From contig NZ_CP110383.1 of NCBI RefSeq assembly GCF_026015965.1, positions 1,736,049-1,800,048 of the forward strand: DNA of 64,000 nt. Direction: 5' to 3'. The stretch comes from Selenomonas sputigena. GTDB lineage: Bacteria > Bacillota > Negativicutes > Selenomonadales > Selenomonadaceae. The first letter of the stretch is position 1. Each line of letters starts with the position of its first letter. The notes under the pieces are model-generated. The model was not told the origin of the DNA, made no database searches, and saw only the letters and a program-made list of their open reading frames with translations. Of the stretch, positions 34,080-41,883 are shown piece by piece. The position numbers were made by a program, and so were the translations under genes.

Positions 34080-34152
34080 GGCAGGAACGATAGAGGGATA
34101 CCGTATCCACATGCAAAAATCCCCCCAAGGTGGTAGCTTGGGGGGATTTTCT
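34080..34152 (+). ncRNA. Putative antisense antitoxin RNA (par/Fst-like)
   Basis: A transcript of about 70 nt from the promoter at 34044 would end at the shared terminator (34116-34150). Its 5' part contains AGGAACGATAGAGGGAT (34083-34099) and CACATGCA (34108-34115). The same two strings recur on the same strand at 34262-34278 and 34290-34297, across the start and ribosome site of the toxin. The RNA is therefore complementary to the toxin mRNA at its translation start and also at the terminator. This is the geometry of the par antitoxin RNA II. Confidence 0.6.
34116..34150. terminator. Shared bidirectional terminator of the type I toxin-antitoxin locus
   Basis: A perfect 14-bp stem (34116-34129 with 34137-34150) has A4 and T4 flanks on either side and stops both the toxin mRNA (-) and the antitoxin RNA (+). 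Confidence 0.9.
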
Positions 34153-34176
34153 TGTTCCCTTGTTGCGGGCAGGGAA

Positions 34177-34287
34177 CTACTGCCCAGGCCTGTTGCCTTT
34201 CACTCTCTCGTCAAGCCATTTGCAGAGGTAGTGGCAGACTACTCCTGCCGCGACGGAGAGAAGGAACGATAGAGGGATGCTCTCCAT
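34177..34287 (-). CDS. Type I toxin-like membrane peptide
   Basis: 36 residues: MESIPLSFLLSVAAGVVCHY, then LCKWLDERVKGNRPGQ. It has a single hydrophobic span and a charged tail, as in Fst/Ldr-type peptides. ATG 34287 follows AAGGAGGT nine bases upstream. A minus-strand TATACT with TGT extension (34335-34340) serves as its promoter. The ribosome site and start lie inside the direct repeat shared with the antisense RNA. Confidence 0.65.
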   Translation of the reverse strand: MESIPLSFLLSVAAGVVCHYLCKWLDERVKGNRPGQ

Positions 34288-34399
34288 ATCACATGCACCT
34301 CCTTCCCGTGCCGGTATGGAGGAGGCAACGAATAAAGTATAACATACTCTGATGCATCAACGCCATATGAGTCGCAAGCCAACAATTCCATACAGCAAA

Positions 34400-34431
34400 G
34401 AGCGCCGCAGCCCATTTCGCTGCGGCGCTCT
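34400..34431 (-). terminator. Terminator of the ComK-like gene
   Basis: 12-bp perfect stem (34400-34411 with 34419-34430), then TTTGC on the minus strand. Confidence 0.75.
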
Positions 34432-34453
34432 ACGCACGTTCTTTCATTTTCTT

Positions 34454-34987
34454 CTATTTCCTTCCTAACGCGGCACGATTCCATGCCTTCTGCCAGAAGA
34501 GGCGGCGCAGTACGGCAGCTTCGGTCTTTGCATCGAGGTCTTGCCGCAGGATTTCCGCCGCGCGAAGATGGGCGGCGAGGGTTGCCGCGCCCCAAAGCGC
34601 ACGGATGCGCCTGCCACAGGAAAGCTCGATCTCAGCCGACTCTTCAGCGCGAACGAGCTGCGCGTGCATGGCATTCACGACGCCCATCGCCGCATCGCCT
34701 CGAATGCGCGGGCGCCGTGCGCGAAAGGGCACGAGCACGAGTTCCGATGCAATCGCCAAGGGCGCCGTCTGCGCAAGCGCCGTGCGCTCCTTCGCCCACG
34801 CACGTAGCAGCGGCAGAGAACGGCAATGACGCCTTGCCAAACGCTCCAGCACAGTGCGCAGACGCGCCCGCACGAGACGATCCGTACCGTCCGCCAAGAA
34901 AAGGCGCGTGGCATCGCCCTCCCCATCGACATATTCGGGCAGCGCCGCCTCGATCTCCCAATCCTCAGGCAAATCCCAATGCTTCAT
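34454..34987 (-). CDS. Protein of unknown function, possibly ComK-like
   Basis: 177 residues, Ala/Arg/Leu-rich. The centre (LVLVPFRARRPRIRGDAAMGVVNAMH, then ELSCGRRIRALWGAATLAAHLRAAEIL) faintly resembles the ComK order: a PFR-type strand, a start-of-domain Asp/Asn, a strand ending in a Gly turn, and a Ser/Ala-rich helix with RA. I am not sure of this. ATG 34987 follows GGGAGGAAGAAGGA. Two LexA-like boxes sit in its promoter, so DNA damage control is likely whatever it does. It has its own terminator and is monocistronic. Confidence 0.6.
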   Translation of the reverse strand: MKHWDLPEDWEIEAALPEYVDGEGDATRLFLADGTDRLVRARLRTVLERLARRHCRSLPLLRAWAKERTALAQTAPLAIASELVLVPFRARRPRIRGDAAMGVVNAMHAQLVRAEESAEIELSCGRRIRALWGAATLAAHLRAAEILRQDLDAKTEAAVLRRLFWQKAWNRAALGRK

Positions 34988-35009
34988 TCCTTCTTCCTCC
35001 CATCTTATC

Positions 35010-35056
35010 CAAACGTATGTTCGCTAAATCAGTATAACATACAGAACATATGTTTG
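35010..35056 (-). promoter_or_regulatory. Promoter with two LexA (SOS) boxes
   Basis: On the minus strand CAAACATATGTTCT (35043-35056) and CGAACATACGTTTG (35010-35023) match the Gram-positive LexA consensus CGAACRNRYGTTYC at 12 and 13 of 14 positions. Between them is TATACT with a TGT extension. TTGCCA lies 18 bases upstream of it, overlapping the first box. Bound LexA would block the polymerase directly. Confidence 0.65.
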
Positions 35057-35066
35057 GCAAGTGTTC

Positions 35067-35741
35067 TCATGCGGCGTTCTGCCAAAAGCGCCGCGAGAGA
35101 ACATCAACGATGGAAACATGCCCTTCGGGGAAGTAAGATCCCGTATCAGCAAGAATGATGCGCTTGTTGAGGAAGAGCGGCTTTCCTCTCCCGTCAAGGA
35201 ACAAGGTCGGCGTATGTCCGGCGACGATAATGTCGTCACCCGCGTAATGCTCATAGAACTCCTCGCGAATCCACAGGAGATCGTTCGATCGCTGTTCTTC
35301 GAAAGCGACGCCCGGGCGCACACCCGCATGCGCGAAGAAATAGCGTTCCCCTTCCTGCTCAACCGTATGCGAAAGCGGCAGTTCCCGCAGGAAGGCGAGT
35401 ACGCGCGCAATCGTCCCCGGCGACTCCTTCTCCCATGCCAGAAGTTCCGCCATCGTCTCCCTGCCGCCGTTCATCAGCCAACTTTCGCCCGTCGCGCCGC
35501 CGAAGAAATAGTCGAGCATCATCTGCTCATGGTTGCCGCGCAAAAGGACGACATTCTTTTCCTCGGCGAGCTTCATGACGAATTCCAGCGTGCGGCGCAC
35601 CGAAGGACCGCGGTCGATGTAGTCACCAAGGAACACGAGGAGGTCGTCTGCTGCGTCGACCTTCGCCTTCTCGTAAGCGGAACGAAACTTCTCAAAATGA
35701 CCGTGAATGTCCCCAACTGCCAAAATCCTGCGATACGTCAT
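35067..35741 (-). CDS. Serine/threonine-type metallophosphoesterase
   Basis: 224 residues of the PPP/calcineurin fold. Metal motifs are GDIHGHF (10-16), GDYIDRGPS (near 39-47), GNHEQMM (near 69-75), HAG (near 142) and GHTP (near 179). This order fits bacterial PrpA/ApaH-like protein phosphatases; either protein phosphatase or dinucleotide hydrolase activity is possible. ATG 35741 follows AAAAGGAGAGG. It lies between the LexA-box promoter and the hydrogenase, with 230 bases on its upstream side that contain only the hydrogenase terminator. Confidence 0.87.
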   Translation of the reverse strand: MTYRRILAVGDIHGHFEKFRSAYEKAKVDAADDLLVFLGDYIDRGPSVRRTLEFVMKLAEEKNVVLLRGNHEQMMLDYFFGGATGESWLMNGGRETMAELLAWEKESPGTIARVLAFLRELPLSHTVEQEGERYFFAHAGVRPGVAFEEQRSNDLLWIREEFYEHYAGDDIIVAGHTPTLFLDGRGKPLFLNKRIILADTGSYFPEGHVSIVDVLSRRFWQNAA

Positions 35742-35901
35742 GGCTTCCCTCTCCTTTTACTGCCACACTGCGATGAAAACAGGCTCGCCTGTCATACTGG
35801 CGATGCCATCGGTCTACATCATCAGTATAGCCGGAAAATGCCTCATCGTGGTCGCCCGTCATGCGACAGTTGCGGCAGGGATTTGCAGGATGTCACGGGA
35901 C

Positions 35902-35942
35902 AAAAAGACGATGCATATGCCAAATGCGACATATGCACCGTC
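35902..35942 (-). terminator. Terminator of the hydrogenase gene
   Basis: Near-perfect 13-bp stem (35907-35919 with 35930-35942), followed on the minus strand by T5. Confidence 0.8.
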
Positions 35943-35971
35943 TCATTTTCAGTTTCAAACTGCTTTCTTCG

Positions 35972-37081
35972 TCAGGCAAAGCGCTTCCTTGAAAAGAAGG
36001 TCTCGTCGTACAACAACCCTTCGAGCGTGTAGAAGCCGAGGCGCGTCAGAAGCTCCAAGACATAGGGATTGTCGAGCGGCGTGCGGTACGGCGAGCGCTT
36101 GCCGTACGCCTTGACATGCTCCTTCGCCTCTTCCTGCGGAATGAGCTTCTTCGGACCGCCGACGCAGCCGCCCGCGCAGCCCATGCCCTCGAAGAAGTTC
36201 GCCTTGACCTCTCCTTCCATGAGGTCGTTGAGCATCTGCTTGCACTCGGCGACGCCGTTCGCATGGCGCGAGCGCACCTTGATCGCGCGCTCGGGATTCA
36301 GCCGGTCGAGCGTCATCTGCACCGCCTGGGATACGCCGCCTGCGTAGGCGTAGATGCGTCCCGCTTCCGACGAGTAGACGCGCTTCTTGTCCGACTGATC
36401 CTGCGGATGAATGCCGAGGCGGTCAAAGATGTCCTTGCACTCCTGGAACGTCAGTACATGGTCGATGGCGCCGACGAGGTCAGGATCCTTTGCCTCCGTC
36501 TTCTTTGCCATGCACGGCCCTAAGAACACGGTCAAGGCGTCGGGATAGAGCTTCTTCACCGTGCGTCCTGCAGCGATCATGGGCGAGACGGACGGCGGCA
36601 CATGCGGCATGAGATGCCGAAAGCTCTTCTTGATCATCGCCACCCACATGGGACAGCAGCAGCTCGTGAGCATGTAATCCGATTCCGATTGGATGTTGCG
36701 GTCGAACTCCAAGGCTTCCTTGAGCGTCAGGATGTCGGCGAAGAGCGCGACTTCGACGAGACCGTCGAACCCCATCTTGCGGAAGGCATTGCGGATCTGC
36801 CCCGTCTTGACATCGTGATACTGTCCGAGGAACGCCGGCGCGAGCAGGATGTACGCCTTGCGCCCCGCCCGCTTGCCCGCGAGGACATCTTCCAAGACGG
36901 CATGCGCATCCTTCGTGAGCGCTTTCTTCTGCCCTTCGTCCGAAAGCTTTTCCTCGCCCCAGACCGGCTCATGCACTGTCGGATGGAAAAGACAGTTGAG
37001 CTGCTCGGGATCGTACTCGAACTCCTCTCGCCCTGTGGCCTTTTTCAGCGCTTCACGGTAGAAATCCTCGATTGTCTGCAT
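35972..37081 (-). CDS. Compact [FeFe]-hydrogenase catalytic-domain protein
   Basis: 369 residues from ATG 37081, with GGGGAGG seven bases upstream. It consists of an iron-hydrogenase large-subunit domain only. L1 is TSCCCPMW (139-146), L2 is GPCMAKKTEA (189-198), and L3 is EGMGCAGGCVGGP (298-310, Cys302 and Cys306). All four expected H-cluster cysteines are there, but L3 lacks the usual MACPGGC-GGGQP form. The N-terminal ferredoxin and NADH-type clusters of standard hydrogenases are absent; about 70 residues without Cys clusters precede the domain. It may evolve H2 from ferredoxin or act as a sensor. The maturases HydE and HydG are encoded 24-33 kb away. Confidence 0.88.
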   Translation of the reverse strand: MQTIEDFYREALKKATGREEFEYDPEQLNCLFHPTVHEPVWGEEKLSDEGQKKALTKDAHAVLEDVLAGKRAGRKAYILLAPAFLGQYHDVKTGQIRNAFRKMGFDGLVEVALFADILTLKEALEFDRNIQSESDYMLTSCCCPMWVAMIKKSFRHLMPHVPPSVSPMIAAGRTVKKLYPDALTVFLGPCMAKKTEAKDPDLVGAIDHVLTFQECKDIFDRLGIHPQDQSDKKRVYSSEAGRIYAYAGGVSQAVQMTLDRLNPERAIKVRSRHANGVAECKQMLNDLMEGEVKANFFEGMGCAGGCVGGPKKLIPQEEAKEHVKAYGKRSPYRTPLDNPYVLELLTRLGFYTLEGLLYDETFFSRKRFA

Positions 37082-37190
37082 GAAGAATCCTCCCCTTTTC
37101 TGTGCCATTCCCTCCAGTTATATTATAGCTTGTTTTTATATTCCTGTCAGCCAAAGAATCTTTGAATCATAAATTTTTATAAAAAAGGGA

Positions 37191-37219
37191 TTGACAGTAT
37201 ACGTATTTTCTCCTATAAT
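37191..37219 (+). promoter_or_regulatory. Consensus promoter of tRNA-Gln
   Basis: TTGACA (37191-37196), exactly 17 bases, TATAAT (37214-37219): a perfect sigma-A promoter about 28 bases before the tRNA. Confidence 0.92.
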
Positions 37220-37247
37220 AGTCAACGTTGACAGCAACGCTCGTCAA

Positions 37248-37323
37248 TGGGGTATCGCCAAGTTGGTAAGGCACGGGATTCTGAATCCCGCATGCGTTGG
37301 TTCGAGTCCAGCTACCCCAGCCA
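37248..37323 (+). tRNA. tRNA-Gln (CTG anticodon)
   Basis: 76 bases with encoded CCA. The acceptor stem TGGGGTA pairs with TACCCCA. The anticodon stem CGGGA/TCCCG encloses TTCTGAA, giving anticodon CTG, which reads CAG. The T-loop is TTCGAGT. It has its own promoter and terminator. Confidence 0.95.
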
Positions 37324-37332
37324 TGCAAATCA

Positions 37333-37358
37333 CGCCGCATCTGCGGCGTTTTTTTTGT
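37333..37358 (+). terminator. Terminator of tRNA-Gln
   Basis: CGCCGCA pairs with TGCGGCG around a two-base loop, and a run of eight T follows. Confidence 0.92.
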
Positions 37359-37460
37359 ACCCGAAAACGACGCAAAAAGAAGCTGCCCGCTCTTTTAGGG
37401 AGCACAGCAGCTTTCAAGAGCGCAGATTCTTCACGAAGGATTTTCCTTCCTGCTGCACCT

Positions 37461-37781
37461 TCACATATCTGCCAAGAGCAGCTTCAGCGCAAGCTGCTTT
37501 TCCATCGGCAGCTTGCGGATCAACTCCAATAAATGCGGGTCGATGCCGTCCGCTTCCTGCCCACGCGCAGGTGCGGGCTTCGCGACGATATTGTTGAGCT
37601 CTTCGACGGTCAGATCGAGCGCACGGCAGATCTTCAGCACGTTGTCCATCGCCGCGCCGCCGATGGAGCCATTCAATATGGAAAGAAGCGTCGTGTACGG
37701 CATGTGGATCTTCGCCGCGAATTCCTTGAGATTGCAGCCGTTCGATTTGATCAGCGACTTGACATAGTCCTCACGCGTCAC
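37461..37781 (-). CDS. XRE-family helix-turn-helix protein
   Basis: 106 residues from GTG 37781 (GGAGG eight bases upstream). The HTH is at about 18-60 (CNLKEFAAKIHMPYTTLLSILNGSIGGAAMDNVLKICRALDLTVEEL). The C-terminal 40 residues are a short helical tail that could mediate oligomerisation. There is no adjacent toxin-like gene apart from the Rpn nuclease upstream in the same direction (65 bases away). Target unknown. Confidence 0.85.
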   Translation of the reverse strand: MTREDYVKSLIKSNGCNLKEFAAKIHMPYTTLLSILNGSIGGAAMDNVLKICRALDLTVEELNNIVAKPAPARGQEADGIDPHLLELIRKLPMEKQLALKLLLADM

Positions 37782-37846
37782 GCTTTCGCCTCCTTTTTGC
37801 CGTGCATGTATTTCATTTCGTATATTTCACAATACGAGTTCATCGC

Positions 37847-38653
37847 TCACTGCGCCAAAAGCTCCTTGTACTTCGCCCTCTTTTCGGGCGGAATCAAAAG
37901 TGCGTTCATCGCTTCATCTTCTGACAACTGCATCGTCTGCATGATTGTCCGCAAACTCTCCAAACGATCACGCTCCATGCCCCAGTTAATACCTTCCTGA
38001 CGAATCTCGTCCATGATCTTGCACATCTCGACTCGACCTCCTTCTTCGTTCTTGAAAAAACTCGCCCGATTTCTCAGTTCTTCATAATACATCTTCTCCG
38101 CATCTTGACAAAAGAAGTCGTGCATCAGCCTGCCCAACGGCGTCTCATCCTGTATTGTCCCGTTGACGTAGATGATATGTGATCGATCACCAAAGTCTTC
38201 GCCCGTTTCTTTGATTGTTCGCTCAATATGATAGCGCGAAAGCCCCTTGCCTAAAACGTCTTTTTCCGTAATGAACACCACATACGTCTCGGGCAGTTCC
38301 GTCACTTCCTCGCCTTTCTGCAGTTCCCTCGCATCCATCATGCTGCTGTTGAATCGCGCTCTCTCAGGCACAGCCCCTCGATCGTCCCGCTGCACCTCGA
38401 TGTTCATGAGCCTCTCGCCCGCTCGCGCGAAGGCGTCGAACCTCACACCGCGACCATGGAGGCTGTCCGTCGTCTTCTGCACCGTGACGCTCTCGACAAT
38501 CAATTCCGGCAGTGCCAGGATGATGCGCAGGATGCACGCCATCCCCGCGAGATAGCCGTCCATACATACGTTGAAGAACGTATCATCCATCAGGCACAAG
38601 CGCTCGATGCAGCTTTTATATCGCTCCTTCTGTCCGTCCATCTGAATCGCCAT
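37847..38653 (-). CDS. Rpn family PD-(D/E)XK nuclease / putative transposase
   Basis: 268 residues. The N-terminal nuclease core has the signature VRFDAFARAGERLMNIEVQRD (about 70-90; Asp and ExQ catalytic positions) and RARFNSSMMDARELQKGEE. This is the PDDEXK_2 family of recombination-promoting nucleases. The C-terminal third is helical (MCKIMDEIRQEGINWGMERDRL), as is usual. ATG 38653 follows GGAGG. Such genes are often multicopy. The frame is complete. Confidence 0.85.
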   Translation of the reverse strand: MAIQMDGQKERYKSCIERLCLMDDTFFNVCMDGYLAGMACILRIILALPELIVESVTVQKTTDSLHGRGVRFDAFARAGERLMNIEVQRDDRGAVPERARFNSSMMDARELQKGEEVTELPETYVVFITEKDVLGKGLSRYHIERTIKETGEDFGDRSHIIYVNGTIQDETPLGRLMHDFFCQDAEKMYYEELRNRASFFKNEEGGRVEMCKIMDEIRQEGINWGMERDRLESLRTIMQTMQLSEDEAMNALLIPPEKRAKYKELLAQ

Positions 38654-39037
38654 GCCGTCTGCCTCCTCTCGCCCCCATTATACTACGACAGGAGCAAAAC
38701 GAGCAACCTTCCGCCTCGCATGGCATGTGCCAAAATGTTCTCCTTCAAAATGTCGCCGCAATAATTTTCTTTTTTCATTGGAAATCCCTCGATTTTATAT
38801 TGATAAATCTGAAAATTTATGATACCATGAACTTGTCAAGAAAAAGAGGCTTTTGCGTCTCTCGGAAACGAAAAATCGTATTACCTGTCAAGTTGTGGCA
38901 AAATTTCGTTTCATGTCCAAGAATATTTCCTGCACGGCGCAAAATTCAAAGCACCGCGATGTGCGGCAGCGCTCGGGCAGATTGGCAGGCATGGAGAGGC
39001 TTCATCTTATCCGTGCTTTTGAAGAAAGGAGAACGAT
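38654..39037 (+). promoter_or_regulatory. Upstream region of the glp operon with a candidate promoter
   Basis: 384 bases without a gene. TTGATA (38800-38805), 17 bases and TACCAT (38823-38828) form a candidate promoter. It leaves a leader of about 200 bases. The leader contains AACTTG (38829-38834) that could pair with CAAGTT about 60 bases on, and a short GAGGC-GCGTCTC hairpin. An antiterminator-type (GlpP) leader is possible, but I see no T-run to prove a terminator. Confidence 0.35.
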
Positions 39038-40645
39038 ATGGAGAAGGCAACGGTCGTCGTCATCGGAGGAGGAGCCACGGGCGTCGGCATCCTGCGCGAT
39101 CTCGCCATGCGCGGCATCGACGTGCTGCTCCTCGAAAAGGAAGATCTCGTCAACGGCGCGAGTTCGCGCTACCACGGTCTTCTGCACAGCGGCGGACGCT
39201 ACGCCGTCAAGGATCAGGAGGCTGCAAAGGAGTGCATCGAGGAGAACACGATCCTCCGAAAGATCGGCACGTCGTGCGTCGAGCCGATCGGCGGCATGTT
39301 CGTGCGTCTCGACTCGGACGATGCGGACTTCGAGGCGAGCTGGGTCGAGGGCTGTCGGGCGAGCGGCATCGAGGCGCGCCCCTTGACGCTCGACGAAGCG
39401 TTCCGCATGGAGCCGCGCCTGTCGCGTCATATCGTCTCGGCCTACGCCGTGCCCGACGCGGCAATCGACGGTTTCCGCATGTCGTGCCAGAACGTCGCTT
39501 CCGCCGTACGCTACGGCGGGCGCTACAAGACGTACGCCGAAGTCGTCGGCATCTTGCAGAAGAACGGCGAACTCGAAGGCGTGCGCGTGCGCAATCGCTT
39601 CTCGGGCGAGGAATACTCGATCGCCTGCGACATCCTCGTCAATGCGGCGGGCGGCTGGTGCGAGAAGGTCGCCGAGCTTGCGGGACTCAACGTCCCCGTG
39701 CAGCCCGACAAGGGCACGCTCATCGCTTTCAACCAGCGCCTCGCGAACCACGTCGTCAATCGCCTGCACAAGCCGTCGGACGGCGACATCTTCGTGCCGC
39801 ACGGCTCGATCACGATCCTCGGCACGACGTCGATGAGCATCGACGATCCCGAGGACACGAGCTCGTCCTACGAGGAGATCGAGGCATTGATGAAGATCGG
39901 TGAACAGACCTTCGAGGATCTGCGCCACTACCGCATTCTGCGCGCTTTCGCTGGCTCGCGCCCGCTCTACAAGCAGCCGGGCGCATCGGGGCGCGGCGCG
40001 TCGCGCGGCTTCGTGATTCTCGACCACGAAAACGACGGGCTCAAGGGCATGATGACGATCGTCGGCGGCAAGTTCACGACGTACCGCCTGATGGCGGAGC
40101 GCATCAGCGACCAAATCGCCGAGAAGCTCAACGTCAAGACGCCGTGCCGCACGGCCGACGAGCCGCTCGTGCCCGAGGTCAGCGAGGAGGCGAAGAAGAA
40201 GGCGGCGAAGTACTTCCCGTCCTTCGGCACGAACCTCGCGGCGACGCGCCTCGGCCCCGACGCCTTCGAGCGCGTCGCCAAGCGCCTCGAAGAGGAGCCG
40301 GAGTCGCGCGCGCTCATCTGCGAATGCGAGAACATCACGCTCGCAGAGATCGAGGAGATCGCCAAGAGCGCGGACAGCCACATCATCAACGACATCCGGC
40401 GCCGCACGCGCCTCGGCATGGGCACGTGCCAGGGCAATTTCTGCAGCCTGCGCGCCGCCGGCATCTTCGGACGCGTCGGCAGCACAGAGGGCGCGAAGGA
40501 TTCGCTCGGACAGCTCAAGGGCTTTTTGCAGGGCCGCTGGAAGGGCGTGCGTCCCGTCCTCATGGGGCGCAACATCCGCGAGACGGAGATGACGCGAGCT
40601 CTCTACGAGCTTTCCTTTAATGTCAATGGAGGCCAGAAAGCATGA
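39038..40645 (+). CDS. glpA: Anaerobic glycerol-3-phosphate dehydrogenase subunit A
   Basis: 535 residues. The FAD-binding Rossmann motif is VIGGGATGVGILRDLAMRG (6-24), followed by EKEDLVNGASSRYHGLLHSGGRYAV. The C-terminal BFD-like cluster-binding region (ICECENITLAEI, GMGTCQGNFCSLR) distinguishes GlpA from aerobic GlpD. It oxidises glycerol-3-phosphate to dihydroxyacetone phosphate. ATG 39038 follows GAAAGGAG. Its stop overlaps the glpB start (ATGA). Confidence 0.96.
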   Translation: MEKATVVVIGGGATGVGILRDLAMRGIDVLLLEKEDLVNGASSRYHGLLHSGGRYAVKDQEAAKECIEENTILRKIGTSCVEPIGGMFVRLDSDDADFEASWVEGCRASGIEARPLTLDEAFRMEPRLSRHIVSAYAVPDAAIDGFRMSCQNVASAVRYGGRYKTYAEVVGILQKNGELEGVRVRNRFSGEEYSIACDILVNAAGGWCEKVAELAGLNVPVQPDKGTLIAFNQRLANHVVNRLHKPSDGDIFVPHGSITILGTTSMSIDDPEDTSSSYEEIEALMKIGEQTFEDLRHYRILRAFAGSRPLYKQPGASGRGASRGFVILDHENDGLKGMMTIVGGKFTTYRLMAERISDQIAEKLNVKTPCRTADEPLVPEVSEEAKKKAAKYFPSFGTNLAATRLGPDAFERVAKRLEEEPESRALICECENITLAEIEEIAKSADSHIINDIRRRTRLGMGTCQGNFCSLRAAGIFGRVGSTEGAKDSLGQLKGFLQGRWKGVRPVLMGRNIRETEMTRALYELSFNVNGGQKA

Positions 40646-41868
40646 AACAACGGGACGTAGCAATCATCGGCGGTGGCTTTGCCGGTCTCATGGCTGCCAT
40701 CGTTTGCGCCAAGAACGGCAAAAAAGCGAGCGTATTCCTCTACGGCTCGGGTTCTTTCCCCTTGAACAGCGGACTCATCGACCTCCTCGGCTACGACGAA
40801 GCGCACACATGGGTGAAGGATCCCCTGGTGGCAATCGAGCAGCTGCCCGCCGAGCATCCTTACCATAGAATCGGCAAAGCTTCCATCGAAGAAGCCGTCG
40901 ACTTCTTCCTCAAGCTCATGGAAGAGGAGGGCTTCCCCTACTGCGGCTCCCTGCATGAACAGCAGTCTGCCGTGACGCCCGTCGGCACCTTGAAGCCCTC
41001 GTGTCTTGTGCCTTCATCCATGCAGGCGCCGGACTTCACCGGCAAGGACGTCATCGTCGTCGGCGTCAAGGGGCTCAAGGACTGCTACCCCGAGATGATC
41101 GCGGCGAACCTCGCCGATGCGCTCAAGGAAGCTTCGAGCATCCGCACGTTCGAGGTCATGCCTGAAGCCGTCGCCGAGCGCGATCTCTCGATCCTCGACG
41201 CCGCACGCTGGCTTGAAGGTGACGGTGCAACGACGGTCAGCCGCCAACTCGCCGCCGAGGACGGCGCAAACCGCGTCTTCATCTTCCCGCAGATCCTCGG
41301 CGTGCGTGGACAAAGGGTCTGCAAGAAGCTGCAGGCGGCGATGAAAGGAAAGATCCTTGAGACGACCGCCATGCCGCCCTCGGCGAACGGCATGCGCCTG
41401 CGTGATGTGCTCATGAAAGCGGCGCGCCGCATGGGCGTTGAATTCTTCGAGAATGCCCGCGTCACGGGCTTTTCGGCGGACGGCAAGCGCTGCCTTTCCA
41501 TCCGCGTCACAGGCGTCCACGAGAAGGACTACCGCGCCGAGAAGTTCATCCTCGCGACGGGCGGCTTTTACAGCGCCGGACTCATCTCCGAGAATCCCGG
41601 GGAAGCCTATGAGCCGATCTTCAACCTGCCCGTCGCGTGCGAAAAAGACCCCGAGAAGTGGACGGCTGCCGACATCTTTGATGCGCAGCCCTTCATGAAG
41701 GCGGGCGTCCGCACGGACGAGATGCTTCGCCCCGTCGATGAAAGAGGCGCACTCGTCTTCGAAAATGTCCACGTCATCGGGCGCGAGCTTGCCGGATGCG
41801 ACTTCTGTCGCGAGCATTCAGGCAACGGCGTGGCGCTGGCGTCGGCCTACAAAGCGGCACAGGCGTGA
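40642..41868 (+). CDS. glpB: Anaerobic glycerol-3-phosphate dehydrogenase subunit B
   Basis: 408 residues. The FAD/NAD motif is IIGGGFAGLMAAIVCAKNGKK (6-26); a second conserved segment near the C-terminus (LATGGFYSAGLISENPG and CDFCREHSGNGVALASAYKAA) is typical of GlpB. It passes electrons from GlpA toward GlpC and the membrane pool. It is translationally coupled to glpA, and glpC follows after 15 bases. Confidence 0.95.
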   Translation: MKQRDVAIIGGGFAGLMAAIVCAKNGKKASVFLYGSGSFPLNSGLIDLLGYDEAHTWVKDPLVAIEQLPAEHPYHRIGKASIEEAVDFFLKLMEEEGFPYCGSLHEQQSAVTPVGTLKPSCLVPSSMQAPDFTGKDVIVVGVKGLKDCYPEMIAANLADALKEASSIRTFEVMPEAVAERDLSILDAARWLEGDGATTVSRQLAAEDGANRVFIFPQILGVRGQRVCKKLQAAMKGKILETTAMPPSANGMRLRDVLMKAARRMGVEFFENARVTGFSADGKRCLSIRVTGVHEKDYRAEKFILATGGFYSAGLISENPGEAYEPIFNLPVACEKDPEKWTAADIFDAQPFMKAGVRTDEMLRPVDERGALVFENVHVIGRELAGCDFCREHSGNGVALASAYKAAQA

Positions 41869-41883
41869 AAGGAGCGGAATTTG

